Positions 35,790-45,784 of a stretch of 64,000 bases of DNA are shown piece by piece. The notes below the pieces were generated by a model. The model saw only the letters and a program-made list of their open reading frames with translations. It searched no databases and had not been told where the DNA came from. The stretch is from Hahella ganghwensis DSM 17046 (GTDB lineage: Bacteria > Pseudomonadota > Gammaproteobacteria > Pseudomonadales > Oleiphilaceae). Within the stretch, counting starts at the first letter, position 1; each line of letters opens with the position of its first letter. Both the position numbers and the translations under genes were made by a program. Location: the NCBI RefSeq assembly GCF_000376785.1, contig NZ_AQXX01000109.1:1-64000 (forward strand), written 5' to 3'.

Positions 35790-36689
35790 ATGGCAACAAT
35801 CGGATTTATCGGCCTCGGCAATATGGGCGGCCCTATGGCCATCAACCTGGTCAAGGCGGGTCATCAGGTAAAGGCATTTGACCTATACAAGGAAGCATTG
35901 GCCCCGGTCGTGGACGCTGGTGCAACAGCCGCAGGATCAGCCGCAGAGGCGGTATCTGGTGCAGAAATTGTCATCAGTATGCTCCCTGCCGGAAGACACG
36001 TGGAAAATCTCTATGTTTCGGGCGAGCATCCGCTATTCGATATTATTTCCGGAGACACCCTGATTATTGACTCATCCACGATCGAAGCTTCCACCGCCAA
36101 ACGCCTTTCAGAAATCGGTACCGGTCGTGGACTTCAGTTCATTGATGCACCGGTTTCCGGCGGTGTCGGTGGTGCCAAGGCAGGCACTCTGGCATTTATG
36201 GTGGGAGGCTCTAAGGCACAGTTTGAAAAAGCCAAGCCTATCCTTGAAGGCATGGGGAAAAATATCTTTCATGCAGGCGACCATGGCGCGGGTCAGATTG
36301 CAAAGGCCTGCAACAATATGCTGCTGGCGATTCTGATGACCGGCACCTGCGAAGCATTGAACATGGGCGTTAAAAACGGTCTGGACCCTGCAGTGCTTTC
36401 CGAAATCATGAAGCAAAGCTCCGGCAGCAACTGGGCATTACAGGTATACAACCCTTACCCCGGCGTAATGGAAGGTGTTCCGTCCTCTAATGATTACCAG
36501 GGCGGATTCCAGGTAAACCTGATGTTCAAAGACCTTGGTCTGGCCATGGACCTGAGTCAACAGAGTGCCTCCCCGATCCCCATGGGTTCCCAGGCCCGTG
36601 CCTTGTTCAGTATGCATAAGGCAAAAGGCAATGGTGGCTTGGATTTTTCCAGCGTGCTCAAGCTTTATCAGGATGAAAATAACGCCTGA
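35790..36689 (+). CDS. mmsB: 3-hydroxyisobutyrate dehydrogenase
   Basis: 299 residues from ATG 35790 (AAGGTG upstream; frame open to 35781). An N-terminal Rossmann fold with GFIGLGNMGGPMAINLVKAGH, the substrate motif FIDAPVSGGVGGAKAGTLAFMVGG, and the catalytic Lys in HGAGQIAKACNNMLL. It oxidises 3-hydroxyisobutyrate to methylmalonate semialdehyde, which MmsA then uses. It ends the cluster; a GC-rich hairpin at 36757-36782 lies after its stop. Identity is strong from motifs and context together. Confidence 0.95.
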   Translation: MATIGFIGLGNMGGPMAINLVKAGHQVKAFDLYKEALAPVVDAGATAAGSAAEAVSGAEIVISMLPAGRHVENLYVSGEHPLFDIISGDTLIIDSSTIEASTAKRLSEIGTGRGLQFIDAPVSGGVGGAKAGTLAFMVGGSKAQFEKAKPILEGMGKNIFHAGDHGAGQIAKACNNMLLAILMTGTCEALNMGVKNGLDPAVLSEIMKQSSGSNWALQVYNPYPGVMEGVPSSNDYQGGFQVNLMFKDLGLAMDLSQQSASPIPMGSQARALFSMHKAKGNGGLDFSSVLKLYQDENNA

Positions 36690-37006
36690 TCCCTGCATGA
36701 TTTTGCGTAAATGCTTTCGTGATGAGCTTGCGTAATGTCTTTCATCATTCCTCTTTGCGGTGGTGGGAATTGGCACCACCGCGTATCAGACTCACTCATG
36801 GCCGGTTAGGTCTCCGGGTCTCCCTTACTGACAGAGACAGATTCAGACGCCGGGTCGCAAGCCCTTCTATTCTCATCTATTCTTAAAGACGTGCCTGCTT
36901 TTGAGCCTGGGGCCTTTTCGATTATCCCAGCAACAGGGCAATGATATTCATTAGCTGCCGGGAAGGAACTCACAGCAATAAAAAGAGCCTTGCGGAGGTA
37001 ATACAG
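36690..37006. other. Intergenic region with hairpin after mmsB and chemoreceptor promoter
   Basis: Contains the perfect 9-bp stem GCGGTGGTG/CACCACCGC (36757-36782, loop GGAATTGG) that may end the mmsB transcript, though no T-run follows. The in-frame extension of the chemoreceptor gene (36941-37006) is not counted as coding because GGAGG precedes the ATG at 37007. Confidence 0.5.
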
Positions 37007-38632
37007 ATGTCGATCAGGCGATTCAGAATAGGAATCAGGACAGCCGCCGGATTTGTGGTGGCCCTGGCCTTTATATTGGGACTTGGTCTTTTTTCTTTGA
37101 AACAGATGGGGGAAATCAGTCAGTCATCGGCCGAGATCGCTGAGGACTGGTTACCACGCCAGAGAGCTCTTGGGGATATACAGGCATCCATCAATTTTTT
37201 CCGAACCCAGGAACTCCTGCATGTCATGGCTGATTTCAATCAGGAAATCATCGACGCCGACGAGCGCATGAAAGCCGCCCAGAAAAGACTGCTTGACCAG
37301 ATGGCCGCCTACAAGGAACTGATTTCCTCTGAGGAAGAAAACGCGCTTTACCAGAAATTGCAGGATGCCTGGAATAACTACCTGACCACTCACGACGAAA
37401 TGATCGAGCTGTCACGGGTCAAGTTCAAGGAAGAAGCCAGAGAGATGATGACCGGCGCCAGCAATGTGCGCCTGGAGCAATTGCGTAATGTCTACCTGTC
37501 CTTGTCTGACTTTGCCGCGGCCGGCGCAGACGCGGCAAAATCCCGCGCCCAGGTACTCTACAACGAAGCCAAGTCACTCATGATCATGGCCATCGGACTG
37601 GCTGCAGTGATTACAATTGCCTTTGCCATATTTCTCACCCGCAGTATTAACAGACCTCTGGTCGCCGTCGTGAAAGCCGCAAGGTACATCGCCGGCAATG
37701 ACCTCACCCACACCATCGAAGTAGAAGGACAGGATGAGATCTCAGATCTGCAACGTGCGCTTGCCGAAATGCAGGACAGATTGCGCAACACGCTCCAACA
37801 GGTCACTTCAGCTGCCACTAAGGTCAACTCTGCCTCTGAAAACCTGAACGAATTGACCCAGGATTCAACCAGCGCAATGACCAAACAGAATAATGAGATT
37901 CAAATGGCGGCCACTGCGGTAACCGAAATGTCAGCGGCAGTTGATGAAGTCGCCCAGCATGCCAACAATGCCTCTGAGGTTTCCCAGTCCACCGAATCTA
38001 TTTCGAGAGACGGACGTCATCAGGTCAAAGAGACCCGTCAGTCATTGGTGGAATTGACCAGCTCTGTCAGCAATACTGCCGAAGAAATACAGGCACTGGC
38101 TGAGCGAATTAACGAAATCACCCGCGTACTGGAAGTCATTGGCGGTATTGCGGAACAGACCAATCTGCTGGCGTTGAACGCAGCCATTGAAGCAGCACGG
38201 GCCGGCGAACAAGGACGAGGGTTCTCAGTGGTGGCGGATGAGGTGCGCGCCCTCGCTCACAGGACTCAGGAATCCACCCAGGAAATCGCACAGATCATAG
38301 AAAGCATTCAGTCGGTTTCCCGCAAAGCAGTCAGCTCCATGACTGCCAGTAATGAGCACACTCATAAAACCTTGTCCCTGGCAGAGGCCGCCGATACGGC
38401 TCTGGAAGAAATCATGAAGATGGTTGGCCAGATCAATGAAATGAATATCAGCATCGCCACGGCTTCGGAGGAACAGGCACAGGTCGCTCGTGAAGTGGAC
38501 CGCAATCTGGTCAATATCCGGGATGTGGCCGATCATACTGCTGAGGGAGTTCAGAGAACCGCCGGCGCAAGTAGTGAACTGGCAGAGTTGGCGCAGGATC
38601 TTTCCGGTGTGGTAATTAGCTTTAAACTTTGA
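37007..38632 (+). CDS. Methyl-accepting chemotaxis protein (4HB sensor type)
   Basis: 541 residues from ATG 37007 (GGAGG upstream). TM1 is about 11-30 ([20 protein letters not shown]). A helical periplasmic ligand-binding domain (about 32-185) fits the four-helix bundle type. TM2 is about 188-208 ([20 protein letters not shown]). Then come a HAMP domain ([22 protein letters not shown]) and the signalling coiled coil, whose tip is [20 protein letters not shown]. There is no C-terminal CheR-docking pentapeptide (ends VVISFKL). It controls flagellar direction through CheA; the ligand is unknown. A bidirectional terminator follows. Confidence 0.92.
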   Translation: MSIRRFRIGIRTAAGFVVALAFILGLGLFSLKQMGEISQSSAEIAEDWLPRQRALGDIQASINFFRTQELLHVMADFNQEIIDADERMKAAQKRLLDQMAAYKELISSEEENALYQKLQDAWNNYLTTHDEMIELSRVKFKEEAREMMTGASNVRLEQLRNVYLSLSDFAAAGADAAKSRAQVLYNEAKSLMIMAIGLAAVITIAFAIFLTRSINRPLVAVVKAARYIAGNDLTHTIEVEGQDEISDLQRALAEMQDRLRNTLQQVTSAATKVNSASENLNELTQDSTSAMTKQNNEIQMAATAVTEMSAAVDEVAQHANNASEVSQSTESISRDGRHQVKETRQSLVELTSSVSNTAEEIQALAERINEITRVLEVIGGIAEQTNLLALNAAIEAARAGEQGRGFSVVADEVRALAHRTQESTQEIAQIIESIQSVSRKAVSSMTASNEHTHKTLSLAEAADTALEEIMKMVGQINEMNISIATASEEQAQVAREVDRNLVNIRDVADHTAEGVQRTAGASSELAELAQDLSGVVISFKL

Positions 38633-38683
38633 TCTTTGAACGTTTTTAAAGTTTGAAACCCAGGCAGGCTTTACTAAAAAACA

Positions 38684-38713
38684 AAAAAGGCGGATCTCAT
38701 CACCCGCCTTTTT
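38684..38713. terminator. Bidirectional terminator between chemoreceptor and ompW
   Basis: AAAAAGGCGG paired with CCGCCTTTTT around a 10-nt loop. It serves both the plus-strand chemoreceptor gene and the convergent minus-strand ompW gene. Confidence 0.85.
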
Positions 38714-38761
38714 CACTTCCATCTACCGTCATGTTTAACGGATCAGTTAAACGACCCGGTA

Positions 38762-39445
38762 TCAGAACTGATACCCGACACCCACCATGTAAACCATGGG
38801 ATCGATATCCACATCAGTCTTGATCTGGGAGCCGGACTCCAGATCAATGGTGGCGGTGGTATCAATATCGATGGTCCAGATTGAAGCGTTCAGTACCACG
38901 TTATTGGACAGTTTATAGTCTGCTCCCACCTGCAACGCATAACCGAAAGAATCATCCAGTTTGATATTCCCGTCGCCCAGTGCGTCTTTGAAATCAGAGG
39001 TCAGCTCTTCCTGGAAGAAGGTGGTATAGTTCAACCCGATGCCCACATATGGCTGGAACGCAGACTGTGCATCCATAGGAAAGTATTGCACGGTAATCGT
39101 GGGTGGCAAATGCTTCACTTCCGCGGTTTTCAGATTGTCGACCGGTGCACCTTTCGCTGTTACCGTATGTTTGAAAGGAGTAGCTCCAAGAAGACTGACG
39201 CCAACTTTATCTGTCACCATATAGGTCAGTGTCAGGCCCAGTTGAGTATCGTCGTCCACAGTGACACTGGTTCCGTCGAGACTGGCACCATTCAGTGTCA
39301 GCTCTGTGCTGTCATCCTGAGGGTCTACCATAGCCAGTCCGGCACGTACCACAATGTTTCCTTTTTCATAGGCCAATGCAGATCCGGATGCGAGAATCAG
39401 TCCCATGGCCAACGCGGATAATCCCAGTTTACTTGCTTGTTTCAT
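38762..39445 (-). CDS. ompW: OmpW-family outer membrane protein
   Basis: 227 residues. The signal peptide is MKQASKLGLSALAMGLILASGSALA. Next is the OmpW opening YEKGNIVVRAGLAMVDPQDDS, alternating strands, the conserved PPTITVQYFPMDAQSAFQPYVGIGLNYT, and a C-terminal GVGYQF ending in Phe, as required for BAM insertion. It forms an eight-stranded beta-barrel that passes small hydrophobic compounds laterally. It is monocistronic, with a shared terminator at 38684-38713. Family identity is strong; the name ompW refers to family rather than proven orthology. Confidence 0.9.
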   Translation of the reverse strand: MKQASKLGLSALAMGLILASGSALAYEKGNIVVRAGLAMVDPQDDSTELTLNGASLDGTSVTVDDDTQLGLTLTYMVTDKVGVSLLGATPFKHTVTAKGAPVDNLKTAEVKHLPPTITVQYFPMDAQSAFQPYVGIGLNYTTFFQEELTSDFKDALGDGNIKLDDSFGYALQVGADYKLSNNVVLNASIWTIDIDTTATIDLESGSQIKTDVDIDPMVYMVGVGYQF

Positions 39446-39605
39446 ACTGCTACCTACCTCTTAACGTAAATACGCTATCTTGATTTAAAACAATGGATTA
39501 AAAGCTTGGATAGGATGCAGTTTAGTAATAAGGAGTTGGCGCATTATGACCTGGATCAATAAGGGTGGCTCGCTTTTCTCCTGTATTTTCTGCAAATGAC
39601 TCAAG

Positions 39606-42257
39606 TCAAATTTTGACGCCACCGTATAGCTTGTTTCTCCTGACCAGCCACTTCTCAACCTCAACCGCCCAGAGCACAGTTGAAGAAATGGCGAAACAGA
39701 CCAAAAGGTCAAACAGCGGTAAAGGATGGGTATGGAAAATCCCGTTAAGCATAGGTGTATAGATCACCGCCATCTGCAATAGGACAGTAAAACCTACCGC
39801 AGCCAGCATTGCGGGATTGGAAAACAATCCCTGGGCATACAGTGACTGGGATTCGCTTCGGACCGCGAGTGCGTGAAACAGCTGAGACAGCGTCAGAACC
39901 GTGAATACAATGGTCTGCCAGTATTCGGCCCCGCGGGAAATCGCCCAGGCCTGGGACCCAATGGACAATCCACCGATAAGCAATCCGACCCAGATAATAT
40001 GCTGCCACATGCCATGCGCAAAGATATTTTCAGTCGTCGACCGTGGGCTCCGTTTCATAACATTGGCATCCGCCGGCTCAGCCGTATAGGCAAGACCTGG
40101 CAGTCCATCCGTCACGATATTGATCCAGAGTATGTGGATGGGCAGCAATGGTATAGGAAGGCCCAAAAACGGCGCAAGTAACAGGGTCCAGATCTCACCC
40201 GCGTTGGAGCTCATGGTATAGCAGATGAATTTACGAATATTATCAAAGATCCGACGACCTGCTCTCACCGCGTTGACAATGGTGCTGAAGTTATCGTCGA
40301 GCAACACCATGTCCGCCGCGCCCCTGGCAACGTCAGTGCCTTTCATCCCCATGGCAATGCCGATATTGGCGTGCTTGATGGCCGGCGCATCGTTCACGCC
40401 ATCACCGGTCATGGCAACAAACTCATCATGTCCCTGGAGCGCTTTAACAATTCTTAATTTCTGATCCGGGCTGACCCTAGCGTATATCCGTACCACTTTT
40501 ACTTCCTCTGACAACCTCTCATCACTGAAAGAAGCCAGTTCAGCTCCAGTGACAACCCGATCAGTGTCCTGTGCGATACCCAACCGTCTGGCAATCGCCT
40601 CCGCGGTGGCGGGATGATCACCGGTGATCATGACCGGCACTATCCCGGCCGTATGACAATCGTGTACGGCCTCCGGCGCTTCCTGTCTGGGCGGGTCCAC
40701 CAATGCCACCAAAGCAACAAATACCAGACCTTTCTCCAGTTCTTGCTCTATTTCTTCCTCTGACATCTGTTCCCGCCTTTGGAGAAGCACTTTACTCTGC
40801 TTCTTCATAGCCAGGGATAAAACCCTGTAACCTTCACGGGCCAGCCTGTTAACCGTATTGAGATAATCGTCTGCGTTCAGGAAGTCACTGACACCATCCA
40901 GGCCCATTATCTGGTGACATCTGGGAATAACCGCTTCAGGCGCTCCCTTAACCAGAACAAGGTGATCATCATTCTGACGATGAACGGTCGTCATCATCTT
41001 GCGATCACTGTCAAACGGCAAGGCATGAATCCTGGGCAGACGATCTGACATCTCCTGTCGGTCATAACCATTGGTCAGTGCAAATTCGTACAGTGCCTGC
41101 TCAGTAGGCTCACCGGTGATTTCACCGTTCTTCTCAGTGACATCATTATTCAGCGCCAGGACGGCACCACAACTATCACGCAGGTTTAGCGGCATAGCGC
41201 TGAGATCAGAACTCTCACCTGCTGCCGAAATGACCTTCTCTGCCGTCATCCGATTCAACGTCAGAGTTCCGGTTTTATCCGTGCAGATAAAAGTCACGGA
41301 CCCCAAGGTCTCTACCGCCGGTAGGTTACGTACCAGAGCATTGAAACGAATAAGCTTGTGAGCCCCCAGCGCCAGGGATATGGTGACTACTGCGGGCAGT
41401 GCTTCCGGAATGGCAGCCACCGCCAGTGAGATGGCGGTCAGAAACATCAACAGTACCGGTTGTCCCTGGAGCAATCCCGCGACAAATACCAGGGCGCAGA
41501 TGGCAATGACGGCCAGTGCGAGGTATCGACTGAAGCTGGCCAGCCTGACCTGTAAGGGGGTCTTCGCCTCCTTACGCTCTTTCAACAATGTCGCGATACG
41601 CCCTACCTGGGTTTGCAGCCCGGTATCAACCACCACGCCTCTGGCTTTGCCTTTGGTTATCAGAGTGCTTTTAAACACCATGTTTAACCGGTCCCCCAAA
41701 GGCACATTCGCTTGCGACAAAGCGTCAGTATTTTTCCTGACGGTGTAGGACTCTCCGGTCAAAGCAGATTCATCCACCTCGAGTTGCTCAGTCATCAACA
41801 ATCGCAGATCTGCCGGTACCTGATTACCGGCTTCCAACTCAACAATGTCGCCGGGTACCAATAGCGTTGCCGACAATGTCCGCAGCGCTCCGTCCCGCAG
41901 AACCTGCGCCTCAGGTGCAGACATCTCTCTCAAGGCTTCTACCGCTTTCTCCGCCCGATATTGTTGTGTGGCGCCAATAAGTGCATTGATGAGAACTATG
42001 CACAGGATAGCAAGCGTGTCCTCCATATCGCCCACCAATCCCGAGATCGCTGCAGCAGCCAGCAAGACCAGGATCATGACGTCAGTGAACTGGCGCAGAA
42101 AGATACTGAATACAGTCTTACCACTACCTTCCGGTATGCGGTTCTCACCAAACTGCCGAAGGCGCTTATCAGCAGTCTCTACCTCTAGCCCCTGATTAGT
42201 TGTCTCCAGTTCAGCACAGACGGCTTCCTGAGTCAGAGTATGCCAATTTCCGGACAT
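39606..42257 (-). CDS. P-type calcium-like cation-transporting ATPase
   Basis: About 883 residues from ATG 42257 (GGAG 7 nt upstream; a TTG at 42275 is less likely). P2-type layout: N-terminal actuator part, TGES (167-170), TM4 with PEALP (284-288), phosphorylation site DKTGT (327-331, Asp327), nucleotide-binding KGAPE, hinge MTGDGVNDAPA, then six C-terminal helices. The PEALP and overall similarity are PMR1/SERCA-like, so Ca2+ (or Mn2+) export is likely, though bacterial members are often called cation-transporting. It is monocistronic and stands by itself. Confidence 0.9.
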   Translation of the reverse strand: MSGNWHTLTQEAVCAELETTNQGLEVETADKRLRQFGENRIPEGSGKTVFSIFLRQFTDVMILVLLAAAAISGLVGDMEDTLAILCIVLINALIGATQQYRAEKAVEALREMSAPEAQVLRDGALRTLSATLLVPGDIVELEAGNQVPADLRLLMTEQLEVDESALTGESYTVRKNTDALSQANVPLGDRLNMVFKSTLITKGKARGVVVDTGLQTQVGRIATLLKERKEAKTPLQVRLASFSRYLALAVIAICALVFVAGLLQGQPVLLMFLTAISLAVAAIPEALPAVVTISLALGAHKLIRFNALVRNLPAVETLGSVTFICTDKTGTLTLNRMTAEKVISAAGESSDLSAMPLNLRDSCGAVLALNNDVTEKNGEITGEPTEQALYEFALTNGYDRQEMSDRLPRIHALPFDSDRKMMTTVHRQNDDHLVLVKGAPEAVIPRCHQIMGLDGVSDFLNADDYLNTVNRLAREGYRVLSLAMKKQSKVLLQRREQMSEEEIEQELEKGLVFVALVALVDPPRQEAPEAVHDCHTAGIVPVMITGDHPATAEAIARRLGIAQDTDRVVTGAELASFSDERLSEEVKVVRIYARVSPDQKLRIVKALQGHDEFVAMTGDGVNDAPAIKHANIGIAMGMKGTDVARGAADMVLLDDNFSTIVNAVRAGRRIFDNIRKFICYTMSSNAGEIWTLLLAPFLGLPIPLLPIHILWINIVTDGLPGLAYTAEPADANVMKRSPRSTTENIFAHGMWQHIIWVGLLIGGLSIGSQAWAISRGAEYWQTIVFTVLTLSQLFHALAVRSESQSLYAQGLFSNPAMLAAVGFTVLLQMAVIYTPMLNGIFHTHPLPLFDLLVCFAISSTVLWAVEVEKWLVRRNKLYGGVKI

Positions 42258-42527
42258 AAAATGTCTCCATGACAAAACAGAAAAGCATTTTGAGCATATT
42301 AGGACGAAATACGGTAGTACTTAAGTACGGGGAAGAAAAAAGCAGGCCTCGATCCAAGACCTGCGGGAGTGGATAACCCACCTAACGGAGTTATTCCGAA
42401 TGAACAGGATCTACTCTAGAACAATGCCTGGGAATTAAACTTGCTCCAGATCATTTTTTCCACAACAACAAAAACTTACAGTTTCTCAGAAAAGGCTGAA
42501 AAATCGTCGGTTGCAATACATTCAGAA

Positions 42528-42962
42528 TCAGACGGGAATATCTTCACGCTTGAAAAGATGGACGCCAGCGATTGTCCAGCGCCCATCGGACTGTTGCTCC
42601 ATAATGTAGTAGGCATCCCACCCATACCCTTCAGGCCCGATAATCATCAGGTGTTGCACCCGATAAGGTTCGGCCACTTCCAGTTCCAGATAGGTCACTG
42701 ACTGCGGACGATAGACGGCTGAGTAATGATAACGGACCATGTTAATAAAGTTTTCCGCGGTGATCAGACTTCTTTTGACATCGGGGGAAGCCAGCATGAA
42801 TGCCGTAATTACATCACCGGATTGAAAGGCATCGATCTGAGTCTGGATCACAGCAATGATCATTTCCCGTTCCATCGTTGACTCGTATTCTTCAGCGGGA
42901 CTGGGTTCTGCAGTCGCCACCAGCACCAGGGCGAGCCACATACAATATGGATAGAGCTTCAT
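42528..42962 (-). CDS. DUF4864 secreted protein
   Basis: About 144 residues from ATG 42962 (GGAGGTGCCCG upstream; frame open to 43007). A Sec signal peptide (KLYPYCMWLALVLVATAEPSPA) precedes a NTF2-like domain of the DUF4864 type: VIQTQIDAFQSGDVITAFMLASPDVKRS...ENFINMVRYHYSAVYRPQSVTYLELE, with GRWTIAGVHLF near the end. It is periplasmic or secreted. Function of the family is unknown. It is divergent from the copper chaperone gene at 43103, sharing a ~140-bp promoter region. Confidence 0.85.
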   Translation of the reverse strand: MKLYPYCMWLALVLVATAEPSPAEEYESTMEREMIIAVIQTQIDAFQSGDVITAFMLASPDVKRSLITAENFINMVRYHYSAVYRPQSVTYLELEVAEPYRVQHLMIIGPEGYGWDAYYIMEQQSDGRWTIAGVHLFKREDIPV

Positions 42963-43102
42963 CGGGCACCTCCAGAAGCTGATCCGACAGACTGTGACAA
43001 TATCCACTTTGATCTATGTTACTGTTTACGAGTATTATCCTCCTCCATATCAACTACCTGATCCTGAACTTAACAATCACTCGTAACTGACTCAATTCAA
43101 AC

Positions 43103-43570
43103 ATGAAAAGACTCTTATATACCGCCCTGATTCTACTCGCCTTCATTGCCAACCCAGCATTCAGCCACGATGTTAAAGAGGGGGACATTCAAATCGATCA
43201 CCCCTGGATGCGCATGGTTCCGGTCCCCGGAATGAACGGTGCCGGCTACATGAATCTGGTCAATGCCACCGACAAACCGGACAGGCTCATTGCAGTGAAA
43301 GGAGACTGGGCCAAGAAGTTTGAAATTCATGAGACCCGTGATAACAATGGGATGATGGAGATGTCTCCAGTGCCGCAAGGAGTTTTACTACCCTCCGGTG
43401 AGCGCGTTGAGCTGCAGCCGGCCGGCTACCATGTCATGATCATGAAAATTGAGCGTCAGATCAGACCTGGTGAGCGTATGCCGGTTACCCTGGTATTCGA
43501 AAATGCCGGTGAAATTGACACCTTCATCGTCGCTCAACCTCTTTCCGGTGACGAACGCCAACACCACTGA
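43103..43570 (+). CDS. PCu(A)C periplasmic copper chaperone
   Basis: 155 residues. Signal peptide MKRLLYTALILLAFIANPAFS, then a PCuAC cupredoxin-like fold. Cu(I) ligands are visible as His76 and Met residues 84/85/87 in HETRDNNGMMEM, with His110/Met112 in GYHVMIM, matching the H-x(n)-M...HxM signature. It delivers copper to the CuA site of cytochrome c oxidase or holds it in the periplasm. A strong terminator (43595-43640) follows. No cognate Sco gene is adjacent. Confidence 0.92.
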   Translation: MKRLLYTALILLAFIANPAFSHDVKEGDIQIDHPWMRMVPVPGMNGAGYMNLVNATDKPDRLIAVKGDWAKKFEIHETRDNNGMMEMSPVPQGVLLPSGERVELQPAGYHVMIMKIERQIRPGERMPVTLVFENAGEIDTFIVAQPLSGDERQHH

Positions 43571-43594
43571 TTTTTACTGCTTTTTTCCTTCCTG

Positions 43595-43639
43595 ACTCAT
43601 AGCCAGAGAACTTGTTCCGTCCTCTGGCTATGAGTTTTG
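43595..43639 (+). terminator. Strong Rho-independent terminator after the PCu(A)C gene
   Basis: Perfect 14-bp stem ACTCATAGCCAGAG/CTCTGGCTATGAGT around a 13-nt loop, followed by TTTTG. Confidence 0.85.
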
Positions 43640-43677
43640 CTTATCTTATTAACGATTAATATTTGATCACTCTCTTA

Positions 43678-43712
43678 GACTTTAGTCTAATACGTTGTAT
43701 TAGACTAAAGTC
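43678..43712. promoter_or_regulatory. Perfect 35-bp inverted repeat, probable operator
   Basis: Arms GACTTTAGTCTAATAC and GTATTAGACTAAAGTC are perfectly complementary over 16 bp with a 3-nt centre (GTT). It lies 50 bp upstream of the small membrane-protein gene at 43763 and has no T-run, so an operator is more likely than a terminator. Confidence 0.75.
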
Positions 43713-43762
43713 GCAACTCGATACGAACGTCTGGCCCGATCCGCAAACCAAAGAGAGGCATC

Positions 43763-44068
43763 ATGTTGACCGAAGCACAACTGCGTCAGCTTGAACGCAG
43801 AGAAAACAGTATTTTCATGCAATGGGTTTATAAGCGTGTATCCAGAGAAGCACTCTCTGAACATGAACGCTTTATACTGTGCAGGGACTGCTTCAGGATC
43901 AGTATTTATTCATTGGCGGTGATCAGCTTACTTCTTCCACAGGGCCTGTTACTGGAAACTGCCCTTTTTGCCGTCGTTCCCAATATGATTTTCATCAGTA
44001 AATGGCGAGGCTATCTTCAACATAAAAGCCTTCACCCGGTCCAAGAACCTTCAGACAAGTCTGGCTAA
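43763..44068 (+). CDS. Small membrane protein behind a large palindrome
   Basis: 101 residues, ATG 43763 behind AGAGAGG. A charged N-terminal half (LTEAQLRQLERRENSIFMQWVYKRVSREALSEHERF) is followed by a hydrophobic segment (IYSLAVISLLLPQGLLLETALFAVVPNMIFI, about 49-79), one long or two short helices, and a short basic tail. No known family. The 35-bp palindrome just upstream suggests tight control by a dedicated repressor or activator. It is expressed apart from modA, whose ModE operator lies ~75 bp downstream of its stop. Confidence 0.65.
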   Translation: MLTEAQLRQLERRENSIFMQWVYKRVSREALSEHERFILCRDCFRISIYSLAVISLLLPQGLLLETALFAVVPNMIFISKWRGYLQHKSLHPVQEPSDKSG

Positions 44069-44141
44069 TATTCAGATAAGAGACTGACCGGCTCTTATCT
44101 TCACCCCTCGTTTAATCCCCGACTCGCTTCTTGTCCCGCTC

Positions 44142-44165
44142 CGTTATATAGTTAAGTATATAACG
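44142..44165. promoter_or_regulatory. ModE operator upstream of modABC
   Basis: CGTTATATA-GTTAAG-TATATAACG is a perfect palindrome with 6-bp spacer, matching the ModE consensus (CGnTATATA-N6-TATATAnCG). ModE-molybdate is expected to repress modABC here; modE itself is the convergent gene at 46905-47765. Confidence 0.95.
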
Positions 44166-44315
44166 CTTTATAACCAAGATTTCGCATACATTAGGAATGG
44201 TTTCGAAACTGGTGCACATCCCCTTCTCTGCGCTGCAAGACCAAATCAACGTTGGCTCTCCCGCAGGCTGGCGAAGATGTATCAAGGGTATTTATCAGAA
44301 AATCGGAAGTTGTCG

Positions 44316-45062
44316 ATGAGAAGAATCGTACTGTGTTTTATAGGGATGTTTTTAGTCGCTGCCACGTCTCGTGCAGATGAAGCCACTATCGCCGTTGCCT
44401 CCAACTTTACCGCAGCAATGCAGGAACTTACGAAGCAATTTGAATCAGAGTCCGGTCACAAACTCCAACTGGCCTTTGGCTCCTCTGGAAAGTTTTTTGC
44501 GCAGATTTCTCACGGTGCTCCCTTCCATGCCTTTTTCTCAGCCGACCAGACCAAACCCGAAAAATTGGAACGCTCGAATCTTGTCGTGCCGGGATCCCGG
44601 TTCACCTATGCCACCGGAGCATTAGCCCTCTGGTCCACTCGTCTCCCAATCGAACAGGGTGGCACCATATTGAAAGAAGGGAACTATCGCAAACTCGCTC
44701 TAGCCAATCCCAAACTTGCCCCATACGGTGCGGCGGCTGTCGAGGTTCTGACAAACCTGGGGATCAACCAGGTGACGAGAGCCAAATGGGTACAGGGAGA
44801 GAATATTTCCCAGACCTATCAATTCGTTGGTAGTGGCAATGCCGACCTCGGTTTTGTGGCGTTGTCCCAGATTTTGTCCAGGGGACAACTCAAAGGCGGT
44901 TCATCCTGGGTGGTTCCAGAGGAGCTTTACGCCCCAATCCACCAAGATGCCGTCATCCTGGCGAAGGGCAAAGGTAACGCTGCGGTCATCGACTTTTTCC
45001 GCTTCCTCAAAACCGAGCAGGCGCGTTCCATTATCGCGTCTTACGGTTACAAGACAAAATAA
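44316..45062 (+). CDS. modA: Molybdate ABC transporter, periplasmic binding protein
   Basis: 248 residues from ATG 44316 (GGAAG upstream; frame open to 44277). Signal peptide [20 protein letters not shown], then the ModA pattern [39 protein letters not shown] and GADLGF-like [12 protein letters not shown]. It binds molybdate or tungstate in the periplasm and delivers it to ModBC. First gene of modABC behind the perfect ModE box; a sulfite dehydrogenase elsewhere in the window needs molybdenum cofactor, consistent with uptake demand. Confidence 0.94.
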   Translation: MRRIVLCFIGMFLVAATSRADEATIAVASNFTAAMQELTKQFESESGHKLQLAFGSSGKFFAQISHGAPFHAFFSADQTKPEKLERSNLVVPGSRFTYATGALALWSTRLPIEQGGTILKEGNYRKLALANPKLAPYGAAAVEVLTNLGINQVTRAKWVQGENISQTYQFVGSGNADLGFVALSQILSRGQLKGGSSWVVPEELYAPIHQDAVILAKGKGNAAVIDFFRFLKTEQARSIIASYGYKTK

Positions 45063-45085
45063 CGGCAATCCTGAGTAAAACGGTT

Positions 45086-45784
45086 ATGGGATTTTCTGAA
45101 GCAGACATTAGCGCCATCGTTCTGACGTTAAAACTGGCAACTACTGTTACCTGCCTGCTGCTGTTGATTGGAACCCCAATCGCCTGGTGGCTTGCCCGCA
45201 CTCGATCATGGTGGAAGGGGCCGATCAGTGCCATTGTTGCCCTGCCCCTGGTTTTACCGCCAACGGTGTTGGGATTTTACCTCCTGATTGCCATGGGTCC
45301 TGATGGTCCTGTGGGTGAACTGACCCAGGCATTAGGTTTGGGTACGCTCCCTTTTACGTTCTGGGGTCTTGTTGTTGCCTCAGTCTTCTACTCCATGCCT
45401 TTTGTTGTACAGCCGATCCAGAACGCCATAGAAGCCATTGGCGAGCGCCCGCTGGAAATCGCTGCCACCCTCCGTGCCGGCCCTTTGGACACGTTCTTCA
45501 CCGTAGTCATCCCCCTGGCTAAACCAGGTTTCGCCACCGCTGCAATCCTTGGTTTTGCCCATACTGTGGGAGAATTCGGGGTTGTCTTAATGATTGGCGG
45601 CAACATTCCGGATGAAACCCGGGTGATCTCGGTACAAATTTATGACCACGTAGAGGCGCTGGAATACACCCAGGCCCACTGGCTTTCCGGGGCAATGATT
45701 ATCTTCTCTTTCCTGGTTCTGGCGGGGCTTTACATGTTTCAGCACCGAAAGCATTCCTTCCGCATGCCCGAGGGTAATCTGTGA
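45086..45784 (+). CDS. modB: Molybdate ABC transporter, permease
   Basis: 232 residues with about five to six membrane helices ([58 protein letters not shown]). The ATPase-coupling EAA loop is visible in [27 protein letters not shown]. It forms the homodimeric channel for molybdate. The gene is 23 bp after modA. Its stop overlaps the GTG start of modC by 4 bp (GTGA), giving translational coupling. Confidence 0.94.
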   Translation: MGFSEADISAIVLTLKLATTVTCLLLLIGTPIAWWLARTRSWWKGPISAIVALPLVLPPTVLGFYLLIAMGPDGPVGELTQALGLGTLPFTFWGLVVASVFYSMPFVVQPIQNAIEAIGERPLEIAATLRAGPLDTFFTVVIPLAKPGFATAAILGFAHTVGEFGVVLMIGGNIPDETRVISVQIYDHVEALEYTQAHWLSGAMIIFSFLVLAGLYMFQHRKHSFRMPEGNL

